Below are positions 23,224-33,253 of a stretch of DNA of 64,000 nt, in pieces. The notes under the pieces were generated by a model. That model had not been told where the DNA came from. It saw nothing but the letters and a program-made list of their open reading frames with translations, and ran no database searches. Every line of letters begins with the position of its first letter. Positions within the stretch are counted from its first letter, which is position 1. The DNA comes from Diplodia intermedia (Eukaryota; Ascomycota; Dothideomycetes; Botryosphaeriales; Botryosphaeriaceae): positions 372,001 through 436,000 of the forward strand of contig JAKEKT010000022.1 of the NCBI GenBank assembly GCA_021495925.1, written 5' to 3'. A program made the position numbers and the translations under genes.

Positions 23224-25283
23224 TCACAGCACCTTCATCTCCTCCTCCCCAAACCCCATCCCACTTGTCCCTCCGCCACCTCCTTCACGCCTATCACCAT
23301 TCCTCCTACTCGCCCTCGCGTGCCTCCTCCTGCCCCACCACGTTTGCGTAAAGTCCATGACGGCGCGACTGAAGCTGCGATACAGTATCTTACCCTCCAT
23401 GGTGCCCGAGACGACGCTGAAGAGGAAAAGGCAGACAATGCTCACGCCGAGCACGATGCCGAACCAGGTCCAGAACTGGGAAACGGTGAACTCCTGGTTG
23501 GTGAACTGGCAGGAGAAGTAGGCGGCCATGATGGAGATGGGCATGAACAGGAGCGTCCCCTTGGCGAGCAGAAGCGTCACCCGCGTCAGCCGCTCGACCG
23601 AGAGCGACTCCTTGATGGCGATGAGGTTGAAGTTCTGTTTTGCGCATTAGTTTCATGTTGGAAACACTGCAAAAAGAGAATAGCGACGGTGAAGTTCAAA
23701 AAGTGCAGATTGGAAAGGAGGGTGGAACGAACCATCATGACTAGGCTTTCTTTCGCGCTGAGGCATTCCTCAATCTCGCTGATGGCGTACAGCCTGGTCC
23801 GGTACTTCAGCCTCTTGAATCGCGCTCTTGCGGCTGAGCTCAGCGCCACGCCCAGCATGCTCACATCCTCGCCAATCTGATGCACGTTGCTGCTGGCGCA
23901 GTAGGAGGCCTCGTCGATCGTGCTGTCGTCGTTCATGGGCGATAGGATGTGCGAGTTCTTGAGGCTGGCCAGCGTACTTTCCTGCTTCTCGAGCACGCGG
24001 TCGATGATGACCTCGTAGCTCTGGTACATGCGCTTCAGCACCGACAGCTGGCGGCCGATGCGGTGCAGGCGCTCGACGTGCGCCAGCTCGGCCTTCTGCA
24101 TCATCTCGGCGCGCAGCCGGTCCAGCGCGGCCGCGTACTTATGCTCGCGCCGCGCCACCAGGCTATAGGTCGAGTACCAGTCATCGAACAAGTTGTAGAA
24201 GAGGAGGCCTGGAGCATCGCTCGGCCGGTGGGCGCGCTCCTCCTCGCTGTCACCGATGCGGCGCCGGATGGGTAGCACGGCGATGGCGGCGGAGCGGCTG
24301 ATGTCAAAGCATTTGGAGAGATTGCGGAAGACGTTGAGCAAGTTGCGGCGGATGGAGTATAGCGTTGAAAGCTCCTCACGGTCGTAGAAACCGTGCTTCT
24401 GAGGGTAGGGGTCCTCGTGGATGTTGATGACGGTCTTATCTTCGCACAGCACCAGCCAATTCCAAACACGCTTTCCTTCCGGCAGGTCGCCACGCTCCGG
24501 ATCGATAGGCTTCGGCTCTAGCGGTTTTGATGGGTCCTTGGTTCCATTGGTGCTGTGCAGGGAGTTGTAGCCCAAGCTCACGTACCGGCGTCCTTCGTCA
24601 ACTGTGGACCAATGCCATACTTCATCGATGAGGCGGTAGTGACTGATCATTTTGGAAAGGTCCTCATCGAAGGTGCCATCAGATAGGTGGGGGCGGGAAT
24701 GACCCTCTGGGTCGACTCCTGAAGTGAAGCTATTGGCGGCGCTGCTTGGCGAATTCCGATTACGCTGCATTGGATGGCGGAACTTCCGTTCCCATAGGGA
24801 CGAGCTGTGCTTGGAATCGGGGTGTCTAGAAGCGTTGGGAAAGGGATCTGACTTCATGATACCATAGAGGCGGGGGGAAAAGTCGTAGTGTTTCGCAAGC
24901 GTCTGGACGGCACGTGAGTTGAGAGGGGACAAACTGCGAGCTGGAAGGGAAGTCACCTGTATGGCGTCTTTTTGCCTGTACGGCATCCAGATGTTGATCC
25001 ATCTCCCGTAGAGGCCCGAGGGCCTCGGCCTGCTCAAAAGCGCCTTCAAGGCATCGTCGCTGAGGTCGAAGGCACACCAGGCGTGGTCATCGCCGAAGTC
25101 GACGAAGAAGTTGCGGCTCGTGGGAAGCAAGACCTGGGCCTGAAGCTGCTGGAAATCCGTCGGATCATCAAGGTCTCTGATTTTGAGCAAGAGCTCTTCG
25201 TTGTCGAGGCTGCGGTAGAAGGCGGGCACATGGCGGTGGGGAGCGCCGCCTGGAGGTTGCAGGTGGTTGCCGTTCTCGGCCAT
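23224..25283 (-). CDS. CorA-like divalent cation transporter family protein
   Basis: Exons 25283-23733 and 23634-23224 join in phase 0 over a 98-nt intron (653 residues). The long soluble N-terminal region contains WHWSTVDEGRRYVSLGYNSL and the helical bundle ending in GEDVSMLGVALSSAARARFKRLK, as in fungal CorA-like proteins. Two membrane helices sit near the C terminus, around residues 537-560 (VTLLLAKGTLLFMPISIMAA) and 572-594 (FWTWFGIVLGVSIVCLFLFS). The Gly-Met-Asn signature at the end of the first helix is absent; the position reads AAYFSCQF. A Gly-rich basic tail follows. Location (plasma or organellar membrane) and substrate cannot be assigned. The start ATG at 25283 faces the acetyltransferase gene. 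Confidence 0.75.
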
Positions 25284-25608
25284 GCTGAGCCGGAAGTAGT
25301 CGCAGGCAACGCCAAGGAGGGAGAGTGTGGAGATGCAGCTCGGAATGCACGCAAGTTAGTTTTAACGGGCGTCGCGACAGGCAGTAGCTTGAAGCGGCAG
25401 CCTTGTGACGGGGCAGTGCTGCGGGAGGGCAGACATGCGCCGGGGTCACGCTTCAGCCGCGGTCACACGCAGCCGCGGTTTCGCGTAATCAGCTTCCATC
25501 AAACCAGCCCCCGACAGTCCCGCAACCCACTCTCTGTCACCCGCTTGTCCGTGTCTTCGCCTCCCGTCGTCGGCTCCAAAAGCTGCCCAGAAAAGGCGTT
25601 GACGCCCG
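25284..25608. promoter_or_regulatory. Divergent promoter, CorA-like / GNAT
   Basis: 325 nt between two divergent start codons. No specific element recognised. Confidence 0.55.
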
Positions 25609-26274
25609 ATGGATCCCAACGCCGTCGCCGTAGCCACGCTACCCAAGCGCTACTTTGACAAGTCCGCCTGGGATGATCTCGTGAGCCGCCAGAAATCGTT
25701 CCGGCTCTTCTCTCTCACCTCGGCTCCCGAAGCCTTTGGCTCGACTATCGAGCGGGAGCTGCAATTCACCTGGGACACTTGGGAGAGCCGTCTCACAAAC
25801 CCGCAAGCCACCACATTCGTCGCCATCCCCGACGATCCAGCCTCTCAGGGTCGTCTCGACATCCGACAGCTCTTGCAGCATGAGTGGCTCGGGCAGCTTG
25901 TGCTGCTCCGCATGTACCAGAAGGACCGGACAGAGCTGTCGGCGAATGCCTCTCCATGGACGGCGCTGAAAGACGGCGTGATGCGTGATGATGCAGTGCC
26001 GCATTACCATTTCAACGGCATGTTCGTTGTGCCGGCTGCACGCGGTCAGGGAATAGCCCGAAAGCTCATCGAGCATGCAATCGCCAGCAGCACCCCAAGC
26101 GATGCTGTGCACGCCAAGTATACTGTCATCGTGTGGGCGAAAAATGAGCCGGCAAAGCGCGCCTTTGAAACATGCGGGTTCAGGGTTGTCGGCGAAGAGA
26201 CGTATGAAGGCGGGAGCAACGGACGGCGCCAGCAAGAATCAGCGCTGATGTTGGAGTATGATCCGCACTCGTGA
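25609..26274 (+). CDS. GNAT-family N-acetyltransferase
   Basis: Single exon, 221 residues. The acetyl-CoA-binding motif A is FNGMFVVPAARGQGIARKLI (about 136-154, with RGQGIA as the pyrophosphate loop). Motif B follows as VWAKNEPAKRAFETCGFRVV. The region before motif A (ATTFVAIPDD...WLGQLVLLRM) is the strand 2-3 hairpin. The acceptor substrate is not inferable. Standard length for a stand-alone GNAT with no targeting signal. Confidence 0.85.
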   Translation: MDPNAVAVATLPKRYFDKSAWDDLVSRQKSFRLFSLTSAPEAFGSTIERELQFTWDTWESRLTNPQATTFVAIPDDPASQGRLDIRQLLQHEWLGQLVLLRMYQKDRTELSANASPWTALKDGVMRDDAVPHYHFNGMFVVPAARGQGIARKLIEHAIASSTPSDAVHAKYTVIVWAKNEPAKRAFETCGFRVVGEETYEGGSNGRRQQESALMLEYDPHS

Positions 26275-26579
26275 GTGCAAGGTCCGTAAGGCCTGTGGCT
26301 TCGGGGACGACCGTGACGCTTTGCAGTGAAAAACAAGTCGAGTGCGTTAGAGCCGTAGAGCAGTGGCAGAAGATAGAATGGCCTAGGAGCACGAGATTCG
26401 GGTAGGTATCCCGGAAAATGAACTATCCTGTATTCGGTTAGCTCTCGCTTACTGTGGCCGCCCACACTCGGGCGGGCGACTTCACTGCGCGCCGCGAACT
26501 TTTCCGCCTCCAACCACGACACCTGCGCCTAGTCCTCACCAAAAGACCCCCCAGGTTTCTTGGAAGACGGTCATTCATC
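26275..26579. other. Spacer between GNAT and RPL10A
   Basis: 305 nt, with promoter and leader of the ribosomal protein gene at the right end. A pyrimidine-rich stretch precedes the ATG. Confidence 0.45.
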
Positions 26580-27493
26580 ATGTCTAAGATCACCGTCGCC
26601 GGCGTGGTAAGCAGCCTCGTTTTCGCCCTGCGCTTCGCCATTCCCGGAGCCAGCGCGCCTACAACGACCCGCAGTTACTGAGACTACTCGCAGCGCACCA
26701 ACGTGCAGCAGCTCCTTGAGTACTCCAACGAGACCAAGAAGAGGAACTTCCTCGAGACCGTCGAGCTCCAGATCGGCCTCAAGAACTGTACGTTCCGGAC
26801 CACGGCATCACACCCAGTCCATCCGCTAATCCGCCACAGATGACCCCCAGCGTGACAAGCGTTTCTCGGGCACCGTCAAGCTCCCCAAGGTCCCGCGCCC
26901 CAACATGGCCATCTGGTACGACTTCTTCCCTCGCGATGCCCTTGGAGCGGCGGTTCCGGCTGTGCTGCGGCTGTGTCGGAACAAGGTGGAGAGGGCAGAC
27001 AATTGGCAAAAAAGAACAGCGCTGACTGTGGATTAGCATTCTTGGTGACCAGCACGACATTGACCGTGCCAAGCACGGTGGTGTTGACGCCATGAGCGCC
27101 GACGACCTGAAGAAGCTCAACAAGAACAAGAAGCTGATCAAGAAGCTCGCTCGCAAGTACGATGCTTTCATCGCTTCCGACACCTTGATCAAGCAGATTC
27201 CTCGTCTCCTGGGTCCCGGTCTCTCCAAGGCCGGCAAGTTCCCTACGCCCGTCTCGCACGCTGAGAACCTGGGTGACAAGATCACCGAGGTCAAGTCCAC
27301 CATCAAGTTCCAGCTGAAGAAGGTTCTCTGCATGGGTGTCGCTGTCGGCAACGTCGACATGACCGAGGACGAGCTGATTGGCAACATCATGCTTGCCATC
27401 AACTACCTCGTCTCCCTGCTGAAGAAGGGCTGGCAGAACGTTGGTAGCCTTACCATCAAGGCTACCATGTCTCCTCCCAAGCGCCTCTACTAG
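26580..27493 (+). CDS. RPL10A: 60S ribosomal protein uL1 (L10a)
   Basis: Exons 26580-26606, 26694-26787, 26840-26915 and 27037-27493 close in phase to 217 residues, the standard length for eukaryotic uL1. The protein starts MSKITVAGV and continues across the splice with [20 protein letters not shown]. It contains [40 protein letters not shown] and [19 protein letters not shown]. uL1 forms the L1 stalk that guides deacylated tRNA out of the ribosomal E site. The first exon holds only nine codons, typical of fungal ribosomal protein genes with an intron right after the start. Confidence 0.97.
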
Positions 27494-28742
27494 AGTGCCG
27501 CGTTGGCCGAGTATGCGGTCCGTTGGGCTTTGCGTAGCGTAGTCATGATCGCTGCGTACTTTATACCAAGCAGACAATGGATATGCATGCCATGAACAGT
27601 TGTATTTGCGTGATTATCGGTGCTTCGTGAAACATGCAAGGCTTGGTGAAGAAGCAGACGTACATTGCTGCACGCTCAGGTAGACTGCAGCTCTTGAACG
27701 TGTGCAAATTCGACGGTTCATGAAGGGCCAGCGCAGCGCCACGGTCGCGCGTCGCAAAATCAAACGAAGTTGAGATACGGCGCTCGAACAAATTGCAGTT
27801 TGCAGCGAGAACATGGAGACCAAGAGTGAATACTGCACTGATTCGCAGCTGGCCTCATAAAGGGCGAGTTGCGGCGCTGGGAGGCTGCGGTTGCGATGCC
27901 GACATAGGAGCGGTTGCGCAGCGCGTCGCAGGAAAAGCCCGCGAAAAAAACTTCATTTGCGCTCAGCGGTGTGTAGCGGCCATCCCACAACCACGGTCTA
28001 TTAAGTAGACAAGACGCGATTGGTAGGAAAGACGGACGCGTCGCTCAACGAGGCCGGGAACGGAACGAAAGTCACAGAGAAAGGACTGACACTCAGCAAG
28101 TCGCCGTAGCGAAGCCTCGATAGGTAATTTTTTACCTGACTGATGATGTCGGGGAGAAGAGGGTGCCAGGGCCTGCGACGCTTTTGTAGGGAAAACAATT
28201 TTGACGCTAGTCGTGCTTGGTAAGCGCCCGGGCGCCGTTGTTCCGCCGCGCGGCGACGGAGGCTCGCGTCCATCAAGGCTGGTGGCTGCCTCGCCGAACA
28301 CCATCGCAAGAAACCCAGACGGAAAACAGCTGCGTCAAACACGTGCGCAGGACGCTGACATGCCTGCAGCCAACACACAGCTGCGTGTCGCCGAGTTCCC
28401 GACGGCGGAGTCCGCGGGCGCCGCGAGGTACCTGCGTCTCGCATGCTCTCGCTGTGGCCTTCCTTCTGCTCGTTTGGATGACGGCCGATTTGCTAAGCGA
28501 TCCCTTGTCATGCCGCCATGACGGCCAAATGCCCGCCAGGTCGTCATTTCTGGCCCAAAACGGCTGCCTTCTCTCTGTACACCGCTCCCGCAAGGGCTTA
28601 GCGGTTGTCATTATTCGTTTGATGAGTTACGTGATTTTTAATCCGCTGCCTGATGTACAAATAGTTTTTTTCCCAATACATTCGTTTGCCTATCATCACT
28701 CCCCTTCCCAATCTTGGCGTTCTCCTTGCCCTGGTGACGGAC
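27494..28742. other. Spacer between RPL10A and MFS gene
   Basis: About 1.25 kb. No gene supported. AT-rich sequence around 28620-28680 lies in the likely MFS promoter. Confidence 0.45.
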
Positions 28743-30713
28743 ATGGCTGCCGCAATTGTACAGCCTGATGCCCCCAGGTAGGTTGCGTCATCACGAACAC
28801 ATACTCTCCTTGCCCAGCTGCTCATCTCCGCCATCTATCAGATGTACATAGGCTGACATGCGAGCAAGGTCCAACGGATCACCTGTCTTTCCAGCCCCCG
28901 CGTCTAATGCCGTCCATGATACAACACCGTCCGCCCTTGAGGGCGAATCCGAAAAAGCTCGTCTGGATCGTCTTGGCAGACAAAGGCCGGACAAGCTTCC
29001 TTCCCTTTGGTCAGAGATCGGATTCGTCTACTCAGTTGTCATGTCACAGGCGCTTACGGTTAGTAGCAACCCAAAGGCCCCTGCCGCTCAAATACTGATG
29101 CGCTCCAGGAATACTTCGTGTCTGGCTTCGACGTGATCCTCCCCACCGTTGTGGAAGAGCTCAACATCCCTTCCACCTCCAAAACCTGGCCTGCCAACGC
29201 TTTTTCGCTTGTTGTTGCTTGCTTCCTACTCACGTTTGGCCGCTTGGGGGTAAGTTCTCTCCCCGCAGGTTTTTGAAGGGTGCTGACGCATACAAGGACA
29301 TGTATGGTGGTTATCCGGTCTATGTTGGTGGTATCGTCTGGTTCACCATCTGGACATTCATAGCCGGATGGTCCCAGAACGAGCTCATGATGGATTTCTG
29401 CCGTGCCTTGGGTGGCCTAGGTCCCGCTGCATATCTCCCCAGTGGCCTTATGCTTCTCGGAAGCTACTACCGTCCTGGACCGCGGAAGAACATGGTATTC
29501 GCCATTTACGGCGCAATGGCCCCTCTCGGCTTCTACATTGGAATATTTTTCGCCGGCATCGCCGCTCAACTCACGACGTGGCGATGGTACTTCTTCATCG
29601 GAACCATCATCTCCCTCAGCACCGGCCTTGTCGCCTACTTCGCCATTCCGTCCGACAGAGAGGAGCGTAAGGGCATGGGTGTGAAAATGGACTGGTGGGG
29701 CGCCGTATTGATATCGGTCGGCCTAGTCCTTGTCGTATATGCCATCACCGACAGCTCTAACGCTCCTAACGGCTGGGGTACCCCGTACATTTATGCCCTC
29801 CTCATCGTCGGCGTGCTTCTCCTAGCGGTGGCAATCTACGTCGAGGGCTGGGTCGCAGAACAGCCGCTTCTTCCGTTCGACATCTTCCACGTCAAGTACA
29901 TGAAGCCGCTCTGCATTGCATTGCTCTTCTCGTACGGAAGTTTGGGTGTTTTCCTGCTTTACGCTACCTTCTACATGACCAACATCATGGGAGGCGAACC
30001 GCTCCAACTCGTAGCCTGGTTCACGCCCATGGCCCTCGGGGGATGCATCATCTCGACTGTCGGCGGACTGGTTCTCCATCGCATCCCCGGAACTGGCATC
30101 ATCATCTTAGCTGGCGCTGCGTGGATCATTTCCCCCCTGCTCTTCGCCATTGCACCCATCGGCGCCAATTACTGGGCCTACACGTTCCCCAGCATGGTTT
30201 GCGCCACCATTGCAATCGATCTCACGTTCACCGTCACAAACGTCTTTGTAAGCTCCCACCTATCAACTCATTCCACTTCATAAGAATCACTTCCCGCAAC
30301 AGAATGACTAACGACAAATGCTTCGCAACGAACAGTTCACCACCAGCCTGCCCCTCAAACGGCAAGGCCTCGCCAGCGCCCTCATCAACACACTCGTGCA
30401 GCTCAGCATCGCCATCTTCCTCGGCTTCGCTGACGTGACGGCGGCGAACACGGAACACCTAGGCTTGGTGGACAGTTACAAGGCCGTTTTTTGGTTCGAG
30501 GTCGGCCTCGCCGGCGTCGCGCAGGTGCTGATGGTTGGCTTCGTCAAGCTCAAGCCGGCGTCAAGCGACATGACCGTCGACGAAAAGGCGGCGCTCGAGT
30601 TGGCGGCCGAGGCGGAGGAGATTCGAAGACATAGTACTACGCAGGAAGCGGCGGCGAGAGAGGGTGGTGATGGTGGTGGTGGTGGAGAAAAAAAGCAGGA
30701 GACCGCCGCGTGA
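28743..30713 (+). CDS. Major facilitator superfamily transporter
   Basis: Five exons, 28743-28777, 28869-29058, 29109-29249, 29297-30247 and 30336-30713, give 564 residues. The first splice is the least certain; a start at 28858 would also keep the frame. About 14 hydrophobic segments fit the DHA2 drug:H+ antiporter/aminotriazole-resistance type. Family landmarks are TFGRLGDMYG (loop 2-3), FCRALGGLGPAAYLPSGLML, YGAMAPLGFYIG (motif C-like) and WRWYFFIGTII. The C-terminal tail is Glu/Gly-rich and cytosolic. Substrate is unknown. It lies 313 nt upstream of a sugar-acid-type dehydratase on the same strand, so a role in uptake or export of a related metabolite is possible but unproven. Confidence 0.85.
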
Positions 30714-31026
30714 GAGGGCGGAAGTAATGTCTTCGTATGTCACTGATGATGGAGATCCATAATAGAGGGAACGGCGTTCATCCACTCACAGGTAAAAGGA
30801 TATAATCCTGCCCCACTCTGGATGCGGGGGGAAGTTCCCGGCGGAAAAGCTGATAGCGGAAAAAGAGCTACTTAAGCAATCCCTGCTCCGCAATCGCGTC
30901 ATACCTTGGCCCTTGAAAGTGGATTGGCCTACGACGTGCGCCGAGCACCACAAAAACACAGAGGAACAACACGCCTCAGCTACACACACATTTCCACGAA
31001 AGAGGAGGGAGAAAACAGAAAAGGAC
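30714..31026. other. Spacer between MFS and dehydratase genes
   Basis: 313 nt in a same-strand tandem. The dehydratase frame is open upstream of 31027, but 31027 is the first ATG of a plausible protein. Confidence 0.45.
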
Positions 31027-33049
31027 ATGTCAAACCCATCAGACCAACCCCCAGAGGACGCCCCCTCCTCGGACTACGACCTCACCCACCAGCTCCCCAC
31101 CTCCACAGGACTCCGCCAAGGTCTGACGGCTTACGGCGACGCCCACTTCTCCCTCTTCCTGCGCAAAGCCTTCATCAAAGCCGCCGGCCACTCCGATGAC
31201 GCCCTCTCCCGGCCCGTCATCGGCATCATCAACACATCCTCAGGCTTCAACCCGTGCCACGCTAACGTCCCGCAACTGCTCGACGCGCTCAAGCGCGGCA
31301 TCCAGCTTGCCGGGGCCTTGCCCGTCGAGTTCCCGACCATCTCGCTGCACGAGTCGTTCGCGACGCCGACGAGCATGTTTCTACGCAACCTTATGAGCAT
31401 GGATACGGAGGAGATGGTGCGCGCGCAGCCACTGGACGCGGTGGTGATGATTGGCGGGTGCGACAAGACGGTGCCCGCGCAGCTGATGGGGGTGGTGAGT
31501 GCGGCCAAGTGTCCGGCGCTGCCGCTGGTGACGGGGCCGATGATGCCGGGGAGTCATCGCGGGGTGAGGGTGGGTGCGTGTACGGATTGTAGGAGTAGTT
31601 GGGCGAAGTATAGGGCGGGGGAGATAGATATGGAGGAGATTGCGGGGGTGAATGATGAGTTGGCGCCGACGGTGTGTGTTCTCGTTCTCCCTTTTCCCAT
31701 GTTCTGATCAGATTAAAGAAAGCGGAGTGGAAGAGCTGCAAATCGAGGTAATGCGGGATAGAGAAAGGGAAGAAGAAAAGGCAGAAGCATCTTAAGGGGA
31801 CCATTCAAACTGATACCACCACCACTCACAGTCCGGAACCTGCGGTGTCATGGGCACCGCCAGCACCATGGCCTGCATCACCGCCGCCCTCGGCCTGATG
31901 CCCCTCCGCGGCGGGGCCACTGCGCCCGCCGTCTCCGCCGCACGCCTCCGCGTCGCCGAAGAAACGGGCAAAAACGCCGTCTACGCGGCGACGCACAAAG
32001 ACCGTCTCGCCCTTCTCCCTACCAACATCCTAACGCGCGAGTCCTTCCTCAACGCCATCACCGTGCTCCAAGCAATCGGCGGCTCCACCAACGCCGTCGT
32101 CCACCTCCTCGCCATCATAAACCGGCACCCGAAGCTCGCCGGGACCATCACGTTGGCCGACTTCGACCAAGTGGGCCGCCGCACGCCGCTGCTCGTCGAC
32201 CTCAAGCCATCGGGCGCGGGCTACATGACCGACTTCCACGACGCGGGCGGCATGCCCGCGCTCCTCCACCAACTCCGGCCGCTCCTCCACCTCTCAGCCG
32301 CAACCGTCACGGGGGCCACGCTGGGCGAGGCCCTCGACGCGTGCGGCTTCCGGCCGTTCCACGCCGCGTCGTCGTCGGTGATCCGCCCGCTGTCCGACCC
32401 GCTGTACCCGGCCTCCTCGCTCGTCGTGCTCACGGGCAACCTCGCGCCGCGCGGCGCCGTGATGAAGGCGTCGGCGGCCAAGGACCGGCGGCTGCTGCAG
32501 CACAGCGGGCCCGCCTGCGTCTTCGGCGACGCCGCCGACCTGGCGGCGCGCGTCGACGACCCGGCCCTGCGCGTCGCGGAAGACTCGGTGCTCGTCCTGC
32601 AGAACATCGGGCCGCGCGGCCACCCGGGCATGCCCGAGGCCGGCCTGCTGCCCGTCCCGCGCAAGCTGGCGCGCGCGGGCGTCGCCGACATGGTGCGCGT
32701 CAGCGACGGCCGCATGTCCGGCACCGCGGGCGGCACCGTCGTGCTGCACGTCAGCCCCGAGGCGAGCGAGGCCGAGAGCGTGCTGGGCGTCGTGAGGGAC
32801 GGGGACGTCGTCAGGCTGGATCTCGAGGGGAGGAGGCTGGACGTGCTGCTCGGCGAGGAGGAGATCAGGGGGAGGATCGAGGAGAGGAGGGAGGCGGAGA
32901 GGAGGCGGGCGGAGGCGGAGGAGGTGGACGCGGCGGCCGCGGGGAGGTCGAGGGTGGTGAGGAGGGGGTATAGGGCGCTGTATGATAGGTGCGTCAATCA
33001 GGCGGACGAGGGCGCCGACTTTGACTTTTTGACTGCGCGGGGGATATGA
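31027..33049 (+). CDS. IlvD/EDD-family dehydratase, sugar-acid type
   Basis: Exons 31027-31671 and 31832-33049 join in phase 0 over a 160-nt intron (620 residues). The three [2Fe-2S] cysteines of arabinonate-type dehydratases are present: Cys77 in GFNPCHANVPQL, Cys145 in MIGGCDKTVPAQ and Cys219 in SGTCGVMGTAST. The active-site serine motif reads SDGRMSGTAGGTVVLHVSPE. The tail YRALYDRCVNQADEGADFDF is the signature ending of sugar-acid dehydratases rather than branched-chain dihydroxy-acid dehydratase. It probably removes water from an aldonic acid to give a 2-keto-3-deoxy acid. No mitochondrial presequence is evident. The 3' half is very GC-rich. Confidence 0.85.
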
Positions 33050-33253
33050 AGTGCGAGTGTAGCAATCGAGCTACGCACCGTTTTCGGTGGATATAGGACT
33101 AATTGATGGTTTTTTATACAATAGTTGTGAAGTCAGAAGTGGGGAAGGCCAAAAAACAAAAGCGAACGAAGATGGGAATGTTTTGCAGGAGGTTGCGTAT
33201 GATCAAAGCAAATCGCGCCAAAGGATCGTCCATGTCTTCCCAAGAAAACGCAC

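Noticed and set aside
32221..32997. 258-codon antisense frame and plus-strand frame-shifted frame over the dehydratase
   Set aside because: Shadows caused by high third-position GC in the dehydratase 3' half.
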